In this document: piece by piece, positions 51,463 through 63,534 of the stretch | Layout: every line of letters starts with the position of its first letter | Numbering within the stretch: the first letter of the stretch is position 1 | Source of the DNA: Argentina anserina | Taxonomy: Eukaryota > Streptophyta > Magnoliopsida > Rosales > Rosaceae | DNA length: 64,000 bases | Direction: 5' to 3' | Assembly: GCF_933775445.1 (NCBI RefSeq) | Contig: NC_065874.1 | Location: 10,373,001-10,437,000, forward strand | Notes under the pieces: generated by a model | Databases searched by the model: none | What the model was told of the DNA's origin: nothing | What the model saw: only the letters and a program-made list of their open reading frames with translations | Translations under genes and position numbers: made by a program

Positions 51463-53162
51463 ATGGAGGATTCGAGTATTCTTGAAGCTCATGATCTTTC
51501 TGATAATGGCCGTGAAGGGTTCTCGCGGGGTGTGATGCTGAATCACAAAGGGTGTTCCATATGCTGAAATGTTCTATGCTCAAATTGGCTCTAGAGGGGG
51601 CTGGCAAGGTATTAAACGATCATAAAACGCTGAATAGGAACATGTCTGTGCTTGAATATCAAGCTGAGTTTGCTGTTTATGGAAGGAGGTCTAATTTAGC
51701 TTCCACCCCAATACTTGAGGAAACTGCTATTGAAGAGAGATGGAGCCGTTAGTGCACCGTTGGAAGAAAACGAAAGGGTATGCAGAAAAGCGGCAACCTC
51801 TTTGCTACATTACTCGAGCAAAGATTGCAGTAATGTAACATGAACGGTATATTCTTCCTCAAGTGCCTATGATCCATTTCCACTGAATATATTGGCCTTC
51901 ATTAAGGTACTGCTGATAAAAACTATAGGTTTTCAAATTAGCCTAGTGATCAAAATTTTCACTTTCCCACTTTGGTTATCCTATTTTTTCTTCATGCTCT
52001 TGCTAAGTCCATTCCAAACTTTGGGGCATATTAGAGGATACGTGATGACAATACTGTTGAGAATGTGGCATGCTAATGTTGCTTCAGCTGTGTGGAGGAT
52101 TAAGAACCCAAGAGTCACTGGCAGTGAATGTAAGTTTCGCATTGTTCAGGTCGATCTGTGTTTCATACTGTTGGGGATGCTGGTATCTGGATTTGTGGTT
52201 AGTGGGTATATGATGAAGCATCTGGTTGAGAAGCCTATTAAAACTATAGAGACCCTCAACTTCGATTACACCAAGCCAAGTCCGGCAGCTTTTGTCCCAC
52301 TCATGTCTTCTAGTGTTGGATTTATACCCTATGGTCACAAATTGCAGATGACTGTTTCCTTGACAGTGCCCGACTCGGAATACAATCACAGGCTTGGTGT
52401 CTTTCAAGTAAGTTCTAGACTCTAAACCTTGACCTGGCTTGTGCTAAATGCTACAATGCATGCTTATTTCTAACTAATATGCCTTATTGTCTATTTGAAC
52501 CTCTTGCCATATAATGTTGCATTTTCTGATTGTCAATCTGGATTATGGCGCAAATGGAATGTCGTTGAAGTATCCAGTCCAGATTTGCAATCAAACAATG
52601 CAACATACCAGACATGGGACATGAAAAATTACCCCCAAGCTTGAAAATATGTGACTTACCCATCTGTTTCTGCTTCAAGGTGAAGGTAGAGTTCTTGTCA
52701 GCAACAATGTCACTGATAGTTCGAGCCATCCATGCATGCTGCAATTCAAAAGCCGACCAATTTACTACGTACAAACCTTTCTGAGAAGTGCTCCTCTTAT
52801 TGCTGGTATACAATCAGAAACACAAGTGCTAAACATCAAAATTGATGAACACACTGAAGGACTTGAGCCAACTGCTTACTTGAAGGTAAACTGGAGCAAA
52901 GAGCCGAATTCCACCATGGTGGAGGAATACCTCAAGTTTATGCCGGATCATTACTCCTCCAATCTGAACTTCCCAATTGAAAAGACTTGTGTGGTACTGG
53001 AGGAGAACAATATTTGTGTGGACAAGTATTGTATCATTTTTGGCAGAGCTGATGTTCATCCTAGCCTTTTTTAGACCTATGCTTCTCCCAGGTGGGAGAC
53101 CAGAAGTGATCAGTAGAAACACTAAACGCCCAAATATCATATTCAGACATAAAAGAAGATAA
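51463..53162 (+). pseudogene. Seipin-like gene, broken by frameshifts and stops
   Basis: Seipins are ER membrane proteins that shape lipid droplets. An N-terminal piece begins at ATG 51463 (MEDSSILEAHDLSDNG). A frame change follows near 51530, then conserved sequence (KVLNDHKTLNRN, LEYQAEFAVYG), stops around 51750-51840, then a long open piece to 52407 with two hydrophobic segments and the seipin core (PDSEYNHRLGVFQ). An intron with good sites (52408-52679) joins in frame to VKVEFLS. Two further frameshifts follow, near 52700 (before the HPCMLQFKSRPI part) and near 52980 (before WYWRRTIFVW), and the last piece ends at TAA 53160-53162. The retained intron argues for a decayed DNA-level copy and against a retrocopy. 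It resembles the plant SEIPIN2/3 type. Confidence 0.82.
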
Positions 53163-53886
53163 TGGCGTTGAAGGACCATGAGGAGATGGCTCCTGCATCT
53201 TAATCGAATAAGATCCAAGTCTGCCAGCAGAGCCAGTCCCTGTTGGTGCTGCATTTTCATAGAAGAATACCAGCAGAGCTAGTCCCAGTTGGTGCTGCAT
53301 TTTCATAGAAAACGTGAATAAAGTGTGCTGATCTTGTCCTTATCCAGTTCAAGACATGGATATTTTCCTCTAACCTTTCATGCAGAATGGAGACTATACC
53401 TCAAGTCAACAACTCATGTTAGAAATTGTACTTGTATGAATGGAACATCTATACATCTATGAATTTTTTTTTCTTCTCCAAAGCTAATTACATAATACTG
53501 TACCAAGTAAACTGTACAAAAAAAAAACACTAAAGCCCAGTTATACTTCATAGTTATCTAACTCATCATTGGACACTGCAAGTTTACTGCTACTATTAAG
53601 CACTTCATCCTTCTAGAATTCTATGGAAGCGAGTACAAGGACAGATTACCATCTTTTAAAGGCCATAACTTTTAATATCAAGAATCAAACAAGCATACAT
53701 AAAAGATTTTTAACCAAAAAAAAATCTATATTAGTTAGAAAAAAGAATTGAGCTCCCAATACAGGAAAACAGGGAACACTGGTATGATTAGCAGAAGATG
53801 ATTTATATATTCACATGTGGTATTGTCTTACAGAGCTTGAGATTATATACACTTACATTTGCAAACCATGGGGTTTAAACAAACAA
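53163..53886. other. Spacer between convergent seipin-like relic and 470-residue gene
   Basis: About 720 bp. It holds the 46 bp duplication at 53224 and the likely 3' UTR of the minus-strand gene. No other gene seen. Confidence 0.55.
53224..53314. repeat. 46 bp tandem duplication
   Basis: Two near-identical copies beginning 'ccagcagag' start at 53224 and 53270. They share 'ttggtgctgcattttcatag'. It lies just after the last seipin-like reading frame. Confidence 0.9.
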
Positions 53887-56800
53887 TCAAAACTCAATAC
53901 CACTGTTTATCTGAACAGAGAAGTAAGGTCGACCAACATCTGAAAGTGGAGTATCCACTCTTAAGACAACACCAGGGCCCCCAACATTACCATTCCACTT
54001 GGATCTGCCAACCTGCATCAGCAAGATCAAACAAAGAAAAACAAAGTCAGAATAAACAAGTTAATAGATAGAGAAATATATATTAAAAAAACACACAAAC
54101 AGCATATCAACTACATTGAGCATTTAAATTTAAATTCCTGAGAAATTTATACACAAAACGCTGATGAGCCATATGATATTTAGTATATGTATCTGGCCTA
54201 ATATCATAAATAATGCAGGTAGAAGTGGAAAGGTTCCAGGGCATAGTCTAAACTAATGTTTCATAGCTGTGCATGACACAAGGACTAAAGACTGCAGGTA
54301 GATGGAAAAGCTTCAGTGTCAGCGAAATATGCCAAAGAACATGAATCATGCTTCAGCTCAACACAGATAATGAAGTTGACAATGGTATATAATTCATACA
54401 ACAATAACACTACTTTTTGCATGGTACATAATTACCTATAACTCACATCAAATCCCACCCCCTTTTCTTCTGTTACTTTCATTTTTGAATACCCCGTCTT
54501 AAGAGTCTGCTTCTTTCCAATTCAATGTCTAGTCTCAACCTACTTTTCTGTCCAAGTCTCCCTCATCCCTATCTGCCCCTACTCGTCCATGCTTTTAGTT
54601 GTTATTCAACCTCTTAAAATATGTAGCCACGCCATTTTCTCTTAAAATATTTCCATAATACCATGTTAAGCAAAAACAATTCCTATCGGATTAGTTCCGT
54701 AGTATTTCCCAAAAACCTGGATACCAAGCCAAAGAGAATTTCAACCACATTTCTAAGCCCATTCACAAGTTGGTATAAATGTTCCCACCGCCATTCCAAG
54801 ATTTACAGTTCCAGAAAATCATAAGATGATGATTATAAGTGCAGGTTTTACTCCCTAAAGATAAACTGGTTTTTGTTCGGCATTTATTACGAAGAAACAA
54901 GAAAAGAAGAAATATCTAGAGATGATTACATGATACAGAAGGTGCCAGCAATAACTTACAGCTACTGAAGCAAAAGCAGAAGGATGAGTTGCAAATGAAC
55001 ATCCACATATCAGACTCAGCTGCTCCTTCACCGAATGAATGAGTTCAGCCTGCAAACCAGGATTGCTTCCCCCCAATGTAGGAAATAAACTGACAATAGC
55101 GAATTTGAAACATGACACATGTTAACACCAAATGCGAACAATGTGAAAGCAAACAAAAATGTGATACAGATGTGCTTGCTACTTGCTGGATTTAGAAGGA
55201 ATGTACATAATGTGCATCAAGAGTTGAAAACATAAGGAATCACACACAAATATATAAATAAATGTGAAAGAGCTTGCATATCAGTGGGAGATGAATATGA
55301 GTATCAACATAAAAACCTCTAGTAAAACCTCAACATAGAACTTGAATGCAACAAAATAATTTTATACGGTGAAAGACAATTAAGTACATGTAGATTAATA
55401 GAGATGGCATAAACCTAACCTGCACTGAAGTGTAGGCCGCACCATGAGACCCGATGTCTGCCAAGCCAAGGCTTGAGAAAGACCCAGGGTAAAAGACTTG
55501 TCTGGCCATTGTACCATTGGTGTGATACGTGTTCCAAATTTATTCTGGAGAAAAAATTCAAATTATCATCATTAGAATAAACCCCAATGGCCATCTCCTA
55601 AGAAAATATTGTGAATTTTCCATTTTAGATCCAATGAACTGACTGAAGCATTGCACGATGTATAGTGCACATTATATTGTGATTATACAATGACAGCAAT
55701 AAAAGTACTATACAAATCTACAATAATTGATTATTATTGTCAAAATCATTCGACTAGTATGTAACCTAACCTTGCGAGAATAACTGAATCTCATTTCTCC
55801 AGGATATTGACCTTGAGCTTGTAAAAGACCACCACAGAGAGGTAAGAAAGCACTTGTAGTAAGCCCTTCCCCGGACACATATGTGAATTGCCCATTTGGA
55901 AACTGTAAATCAACAAAAGACTGCGCAGAGAGAGAGAGAGAGAGAGCATATGAGAACTTATAACCTCACACTGAAATACAGAGCTGGCAAGTACAAAGAA
56001 AACAAGCATATGAAGAGATAAACACAAAAGACATATTCCTGAGTAATTAACTTACACAGGCTAAGGGGTTCAAACAGAGCATTGACATTAAGAGCCATCT
56101 TCTGTGTTTTGACCACACTGCCGGACAGAGAGAATGCAGCCCATTCTGATAATTAAAGTGCGTGCGCACATGAGAACAGAACAGGAAAAAGGAAAATCTG
56201 GAGAACCATCTAGTGAAATGTAACGTACTACCATCACCATAAGTAGAGAGCAGCCGCCATAGAAATAAGAAAAGTATGAGCAACAACCAAAAAACTATAA
56301 GATGTAATGCCAAGCTTGTAATGTCTATGGACAGCTAGGGTTCATGTTCAAGTGTCTGAATAGGTTTGGTTTTCAGCTGCAAATAACAAAAGACCCTATA
56401 GCCAACCAAAATTGGTCATACCTTCCTGTCATAACCATACCAAAGCAAGTGTTGCTTTGACAAATGCACCGGCAAAAGAAGAGTTGCATCACGAACAAAG
56501 AGAACCGGTCCAAGCTGAACGAGAAACAGTGATGAATTGCCATTCCTAGACGTTGAACTCCCTTGAGAAGCCTCTACTCTCCACAAGTCTCCCCTTGCAA
56601 TCAAAGAGCTTTCTAGCTCACGTGTTCTACTATCGTAAGTTGTTGAAGTATTTAGAATACCCTGCACTCAAATAAACCATCATTTTAAAAAAATCAGCCA
56701 CCATAATAGCTTTCACTATCCACTAAACCTTGCCTCCATCATTAGCTTTCCAAGAATAATGAACTTATAAACCCTCCAACTAATAATCACCTAACACAAA

Positions 56801-57575
56801 TTTCCAGGCACTCCCTCAAGTTTATAACAACAAACAACAGCGCCCTCGAAAAGAAATACTCAAAACAACATAACATAAGCAAATTCACTTGCGCGGCACC
56901 ACGTGGCTTAATTAATGACATTAAATCATGCTCCAAAACAAAAACAACACATGAATTCCACCTAATTAAACACGAGAAACTACATAACAACAACATACAA
57001 TGAAACTGATCGAAAAAGACTACCTGCGGTCTACCTAGAAGCCCAGCAGACCTCAAATTCAAACCAGCAAGCTCCTCATCCACCAGCCCATCCGACCCAC
57101 ACTCACTCTCCACACCCCTACCATCCCTCACCACCGGCCCCACCTCCTCCTTCCCACTCTTTACAGCCCTAACCATCTCCTTCTCCACCCTCACCGCCAC
57201 GCCGCCGCCGCCACTCTCCTCAGCCCTAAACGGCACCGGCAAGCTCCGAAAGAACTGCTGCACCATCCCATCCAAACACGCCCCGAACTCGGCTCCGGCC
57301 TGCCCTATCCTATTCCCGATGTCCATAATCGCCGAGACCCCATTCATCCCGGGACTCCCCGCCACCAGACCGACGAACTCCCTCTTCCCGACGAAGTCAT
57401 GCGTCGGGAACTCGAGGTCGAAAAGCTTGGAGTTTTGCGGGCCCGGCCAGGGAAACGACGGCGTATTGATCCGGGTCTGAATGAGGCCCGTGAAGCCCTG
57501 CGCGAGGCGATCGGCGAGGTCCTGGCCGTGGCGCTGGACCTCCTCCCATGCCTCGAAGGATCTCTCGACCGACAT
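53887..57575 (-). CDS. Conserved plant protein of 470 residues, function not recognised
   Basis: Seven exons join without a stop: 57575-57024, 56661-56422, 56145-56056, 55920-55771, 55544-55420, 55089-54960 and 54012-53887 (1413 nt). ATG 57575 is chosen because it opens the sequence MSVERSFEAWEEVQRHGQDL; only non-ATG codons lie just upstream. The N-terminal third is charged and helical with a Gly-rich stretch (about residues 110-120). The rest is rich in alternating hydrophobic residues and short turns (LDLQFP-like, FTYVSGEGLTTSAFLPL, then MRFSYSRK, then PYFSVQINSGIEF at the end), which suggests a beta-rich, perhaps barrel-like fold; this is inference. No signal peptide or clear membrane helix was seen. 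The intron before exon 4 ends in a (CT)10 tract (55927-55946) that serves as its polypyrimidine tract. I do not assign a function. Confidence 0.87.
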
Positions 57576-58652
57576 AAGGGTCAAAGATTGGAGCTTTTAT
57601 CTCTGGATCAGTCGGAGCTTGTTCATAAGGGTCTGAGCTTTTCTGGGGTTGAGAGGAAATGAGGTGATGGGAAAACGACGACGTATCAGTAGTATGGGTG
57701 TTTTAGGGTTTTAAAAAAAAAATTGGTGATTTTGAATGCGCACATTGATTCAGCTAATGCCACGTAAAGAGGATGTGGGGATGTGTGGCGTTGAGGATAG
57801 GTGGATTTGTATTGGGAGAGGGATGTTGGTCTCACCGGGGGGGTGATGTTTATGGCGTCACAGACCAAGTGCAAATCACCGATCCAAATACAGTAGAAAA
57901 GAAACACGCTGGACATGCTTAGCTTGTTGAGTAGGAGTTAGTAATGAAAACTTGATTTATATATGATGTAAGAGTAGTCGTACGGTTTAGCAGAAGGATA
58001 TATGCATTGAATCATTAACGTCACTCGCGGTCGTGGGACGAGGCGATTATGTTGTAGAGTTTTGATGAACCAGTAGTGCTTCAAAGTGGCGGTGTAATTT
58101 ATGGAGCTTAAAGCAAAGCAGCTAACAAGATAACTGGAAATAGGATGAGTGCTAAAGAATGAACTTAATCTCTTCAACATGAGTATTCATTTGAGACAAA
58201 ACAACTTCAACCGTCAAAGTCACAATATTTAGATGTGGATTTATAACTTCTGATGGAATTCTCATTGCAAAGAATCCTAATTAAACGGCTCTTGTTACCT
58301 TCATGCTACTAACTACTAAGGTCTATCATATAGGAGATACTGCACTCTTGGATGTGGTACCTCCTGCTCTTGGTCTTAAAACAAGTTAAACAACATAAGA
58401 GACTCTCCTAGATAGTACAGGTTGTTAAGATCCAGATCTCTTACGTTGGTTTATAACAGCAAAGAAAATGCACTGCGCACATGTGCATGGGTGAACAGCT
58501 AGGTTGGAATCAGAAGTCGATCTTAGCACTCGCTTTTATACACCAAACATTATGATGATTATATGTTATACTCAAGTTTACATATTTTGAATTCTGAAAG
58601 AAGAACAAAACTGCTTGAACCTTTCAGATCTGAAAATAATTAAGGGAGTCAA
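57576..58652. other. Promoter-side spacer of the 470-residue gene
   Basis: About 1.07 kb upstream of the minus-strand gene, up to the Copia insertion. It should contain the promoter. No gene was supported. Confidence 0.6.
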
Positions 58653-58920
58653 TGATAAGCCACAACTAACTGATGATAAGGATGCGTGAGAAGATATCTC
58701 TCTCCCTTCTCCTGGTATACAAAGGAAACTCTAATTGTATAGTTATCTATAATCTCTATCAGTTATCTCTTGATTTGTTACTAGCTGTATAGTTGTTACG
58801 CAGTGTCTATCATGTGTAAACCTAGCGTATGACTTATGTAAACACACTCATATAAATACAAGGACTGTGAGGCTCAGCAGAGATCATCACAATCACAATC
58901 ATTAAACACTAGTTTCTTTA
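58653..58920 (+). repeat. Left LTR of the Copia element
   Basis: 268 bp, starts TGATAAGCC and ends TTTCTTTA. A TATA-like box (tataaata) lies at 58851-58858, about 60 bp before the LTR end, fitting the U3/R promoter. The termini TG...TA depart from the usual TG...CA. Confidence 0.93.
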
Positions 58921-58932
58921 TGGTATCAGGAG
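58921..58932 (+). other. Copia primer binding site
   Basis: TGGTATCAGGAG directly follows the left LTR. It matches the usual initiator tRNA-Met complement (TGGTATCAGAGC) except near its end. Confidence 0.9.
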
Positions 58933-58978
58933 CTTAAGTCTAACGACTGAGTTTTTTTTTTTTTTCGATCCTCCAACA

Positions 58979-61900
58979 ATGGCTGATGATCTTCCTCCAC
59001 CACCTCCTCCTCCCCATACCAATCTAGTCCCCACCAACCCTGGCTCCACCATCGGTTCTTCCTCACGCACCACTCCAGACAATCCACCTCCTTCCATCTC
59101 TACTTTTCTGTCCATTAAACTTGACAGGAATAACTATCCTCTATGGCTGGCCCAGATTCAGCCTTTGCTCAAGAGTCGAAACCTTATGGGTTTTGTTGAA
59201 GGCACCATTCCATGTCCTCCTTGTTTCAAACAAGATGCTGCCGGACAGCTCACCTCTGAGGTACATCCAGAGTTTGAGCAATGGATTGCCACTGATCAGA
59301 TGGTCCTTGGCTGGATTAATAATTCGCTTACTCCTGCGATTCTAGCTACGGTGTCACGCTCGACCTCCTCTGCACTCACCTGGAAAACTCTGGCTCGTCG
59401 TCTTGCCTCACAATCCCAGAATCGTATTCTCCAACTCCGTGGAGAGCTCTTACGTACAACACGGGGTAACATGTCTATCTCCGACTTTCTTGATCGGATT
59501 AACTCTATTGCAGATAATCTAGCCCTTGCAGGCAGCCCAATGACAGACCAGGATCTTGTTGCCATAATTATGAACAATGTTGGACCCGTGTATGAGACAA
59601 CAGTGAGTTCCGCACAGGCCCGTGATACTCCGATCACATACGATTCCCTTGAAGCTCTCCTTCTCTCTGCTGAACAACGCCTTTGAGATCATCAACAAGC
59701 TGCTCTTGCTGTGAATTCTCTCCCCACTGCTTTCCAGGCCATGCACATTGGCGGTGGTACTCGAGGCGGCAGAGGTCGTGGTCGTGGGTCCTTTGTTCCT
59801 TATGCTCCAAGAAACCACAACAACACAACGGCTACCCGCGGTACTGGTCGAGGTTTCTCCACCAACAGGGGCAGAGGTGGTTCTATTCTTGGACCAGCTC
59901 CACATAGTCATCACAACACCCCTTTCATCCGGCCTACATGCCAAATTTGTGATCGAGTTGGTCATTCTGCCCTTGATTGCTTCAACAGGCTCAACATGTC
60001 TTATGAAGGGCGTGTCCCCACTCGTAGGCTGAGTGCTATGTCTGCTTCTACCTCTACTGCAGCTGATTCAACTTGGTTGCTTGATAGTGGAGCTAACTCC
60101 CACATTACTCCTGACTTGGGAAATCTGCATAATCCGAGGGAGTATCCAGGCAATGATCGTGTCGGTGGTATAGGTAACGAGTTGTCCATTGCTCATACTG
60201 GTTCTAATACACTTCTGTCTTCTAGTCACAAATTTAAACTCTCTGAAATTTTGCATTGTCCTAATGCCTCATCGAATCTTCTTTCCATTCATCGTTTTAC
60301 TTCTGATAATAATTGTTTCTTACTAATCTATCCTGATTCTTTTCTTGTCAAGGACATCCGGACGGGGAAGATCCTCTTTAGAGGACCTAGTGAGAATGGC
60401 CTTTATCCCTTGCGGCTTCTTCCAAATAACGATTTAGGACATCAACATTTTGCTTTCGTAGGTGCACAAGTTTCTGCTCAAATTTGGCATTCCAGATTAG
60501 GGCATACTTCTCCTAGGACTTTATTTCAAGTTTTGTCAAATAAGGCCGTGCCTCTTGCCGGCAGTAGGACTCTTTCTTTTTGTCAATCATGCCCTCAGGG
60601 GAAGATCACAAAATTTCCATTTGTACTGTCCAAGTCTCATGCAAGTAAACCTTTAGAATTAATTCATTCCGACGTATGGTCGTGTTCAACTTATTCCGTG
60701 CAGGGTTATCGTTATTATGTCTTGTTTGTTGATGATTACTCACGCTATTCCTGGTTGTTTCCAATGAAACACAAAAGTGAAACCCTCTCTATCTTTCAAA
60801 AGTTCCATGTGTATGCAGAAAAACAATTTTCTTACTCTATCAAACAATTTCAATGTGATGAAGGTGGAGAGTACACTTCTAATGCCTTCAAGTTGTATCT
60901 TGCATCATACGGTATTCATCAACGCTTTGCTTGTCCCAAACACCCTGAGCAAAATGGTCTTGCCGAACGCAAGCATCGTCACATTGTTGACACTGCTCTA
61001 ACTCTCTTAGTGCATGCTCACATGCCACCAACATATTGGGTGGAAGCCTGCAACGCAGCCCTATATGTGATAAATAGGTTGCCTTCTCCTCTTCTCAAGA
61101 ATCAAACTCCAGACTTCTACTTGTTCAACAAGTTACCCGATTATTCTTTCCTCCGCTCATTTGGTTGTGCATGTTATCCCTATCTTCGCCCTTACACTAT
61201 GTCTAAGCTTCAACCTAGATCTACAAGGTGTGTGTTCTTATGCTACTCTCTTAATCATCAGGGTTATCGTTGTCTTGACCTTGATACACATAAGGTCTAT
61301 CTTTCTCGTCATGTCATATTTGATGAATCTTCTTTCCCCTTCAGCAAGGCTGTTCTCACATCCCCCACTGCTGCTGGTATGTCCTCTTCCTCTCTTTACT
61401 TTGTATCTCTGCATGATGTTCCCTCACGTGTACCACATATACACAATTCACCTTCTATTCCTATGTCTTCTACTGTGTCCCATCTTTTGTACTTCCTCCT
61501 ACTGAGTCTTCTTCACAAACACACACACCCACACAATCTTCACCTAATGTGGTTTTAGAGTCTGTGACTTTGCCTCGATCTACCTCGGAGGTTGCACGAG
61601 ATACTAGTCAGGTATGTTCTCGCGACAATGCTCATTCTATGCAAACTCGATTGAAAGATGGCATTGTTAAACCAAACCCTAAATATGCTATGCTTGCTAC
61701 ACTAACTCATGATGTCACAGAACCATCTTGTTACTCTAAGGCTGCTAAGAGTCCATCATGGTGTCAAGCTATGCAAGAAGAAATTCGAGCTCTTGATCAC
61801 AATGACACTTGGGATTTGGTTCCCTATTCTCCTACTCTGAATGTGCTTCCATGTAAATGGATCTTCAAGATCAAGAAGAAGGCAGATGGTAGCATTGAGC

Positions 61901-63294
61901 GTTACAAAGCTCGACTTGTGGCAAATGGATTTCATCAGCAAGAGGGACTGGATTTTGCTGAGACCTTTAGTCCAGTTGTCAAGCACTCCACCATCCGACT
62001 GGTCCTTGCCCTAGCTGTTTCAAACAACTGGCCAGTGCGTCAACTTGATGTGCACAATGCTTTTCTTCATGGTCACTTGTCTGAGGATGTATACATGCGA
62101 CAACCTGCTGGTTTTGTCAATCCAGAGTATCCTCATCATGTCTGCAAACTTAAACGCTCCCTCTACGGCCTCAAACAAGCTCCTCGGGCGTGGTTTCAGT
62201 GTTTTGCAGATTATTTGGAAAACTTGGGTTTCACTGAATCTCTCTCTGATTATTCCATGTTCACATATGCAGAGGGTGGTGTGTTTCTCATTCTTCTAAT
62301 CTATGTTGATGACATCCTGATTACAGGCAACAATCCTTCTTATCTTCAACATCTTATCTCTGAGTTGAGCAAGCAATTCTCTATGAAGGACCTCGGCAAA
62401 ATTCATTACTTTCTTGGTATTGAAGCAACGTATGATGGTTCATCCCTGTATCTCACACAGAAGAAATACACGCATGATCTTCTCACTCGAACCAAAATGC
62501 TTGACGCTAATCCATGTGCCACGCCTTCTGCTTCTGGTCAGAAATTGAGTCTTCATTCTGGAGAAAAGCTGGTTGATCCCACTGAGTATCGAAGTGTGGT
62601 TGGTGCACTTCAATATCTCACTCTTACACGACCCGACCTTTCTTATTCTGTTAATCAGGTGTGTAAGTTCATGCATTCCCCTACCACTACGCATTGGATT
62701 GCCGTCAAGCGTATCCTACGCTATCTCAAGTTTTCGATTGATTATGGTCTCAAGTATCAGCCTGGCTCACTTTACATTAGCACTTACTCTGATGCGGACT
62801 ACGCTGGTGATCCGGACAATAGACAATCTACTGGCGGCTACTGTGTCTATCTTGGCCCTAATTTGATTTCCTGGAGTTCAAAAACACATCGAACTGTGTC
62901 TCGGAGCAGTGCCGAGGCTGAGTATAGACAACTCGCGTTTACGGCTGCAGAGTTGTCCTGGTTGCGTTCTATGTTTCGTGATCTTAGTCTTTTTCTCCAG
63001 TCCCCTACTATTTGGTGTGACAACCTGTCCACCATTGCTATTGCTTCGAATCCGGTGTTCCATGCTCGTACTAAGCATGTTGAGGTTGATTATCATTATG
63101 TTCGGGAGAAGGTTGTCCGAAAAGAGTTACAAGTCAAATTTGTCTCCACAGTTGATCAGATTGCAGATATCTTCACCAAAGGCTTGTCATCCACACGGTT
63201 TCATTTCCTTGTCAACAAGCTTCCTGTCCTTCCTCGGCCACTCAACTTGCAGGGGAGTGATAAGCCACAACTAACTGATGATAAGGATGCGTGA
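58979..63294 (+). pseudogene. Copia gag-pol, interrupted by one stop and one frameshift
   Basis: Starts at ATG 58979. Gag (LSIKLDRNNYPLWLAQIQ region) runs to an in-frame TGA at 59684-59686. The same frame continues with an Arg/Gly-rich stretch, a CCHC zinc knuckle (CQICDRVGHSALDC, 59939-59980), aspartic protease (LLDSGANSHIT, Asp codon 60083-60085), the GAG-pre-integrase zinc motif (WHSRLGH, CQSC) and an integrase core with its DDE acidic residues. A frame change in a T-rich spot at about 61484-61490 precedes reverse transcriptase (LDVHNAFLHG, YVDDILITGNN) and RNase H (YSDADYAGD, SSAEAEY). The pol frame ends at TGA 63292-63294, 37 bp inside the right LTR. The element could still be copied in trans by intact relatives. 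Confidence 0.92.
63249..63257 (+). other. Copia polypurine tract
   Basis: GCAGGGGAG ends directly before the right LTR, the position required for plus-strand priming. Confidence 0.85.
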
Positions 63295-63529
63295 GAAGAT
63301 ATCTCTCTCCCTTCTCCTGGTATACAAAGGAAACTCTAATTGTATAGTTATCTATAATCTCTATCAGTTATCTCTTGATTTGTTACTAGCTGTATAGTTG
63401 TTACGCAGTGTCTATCATGTGTAAACCTAGCGTATGACTTATGTAAACACACTCATATAAATACAAGGACTGTGAGGCTCAGCAGAGATCATCACAATCA
63501 CAATCATTAAACACTAGTTTCTTTCTTTA
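63258..63529 (+). repeat. Right LTR of the Copia element
   Basis: 272 bp. Reads as identical to the left LTR except for an extra CTTT near the end (TTTCTTTCTTTA against TTTCTTTA). The last 37 bp of the pol frame lie inside it. The TATA-like box is at 63456-63463. Confidence 0.93.
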
Positions 63530-63534
63530 GTCAA

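Larger units (their letters stand above)
58653..63529 (+). mobile_element. Complete Ty1/Copia LTR retrotransposon, recent insertion
   Basis: A 4.88 kb element flanked by the 5 bp direct repeat GTCAA (58648-58652 and 63530-63534). Order: left LTR, primer binding site complementary to initiator tRNA-Met (TGGTATCAGG from 58921), gag, protease, integrase, reverse transcriptase, RNase H, polypurine tract (AGGGGAG, 63251-63257), right LTR. Integrase before reverse transcriptase places it in Copia. The LTRs appear identical apart from a CTTT indel, so insertion is very recent in evolutionary terms. The coding region has two breaks. Confidence 0.96.

Noticed and set aside
59684..59686. Possible programmed stop-codon readthrough in Copia gag
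   Set aside because: The TGA lies inside gag before the zinc knuckle and not at a gag-pol boundary, and no supporting structure was evident; a nonsense mutation is simpler.
59748..60032. Overlapping frames within the Copia gag-pol region, on both strands
   Set aside because: Shadows of the retrotransposon frame.
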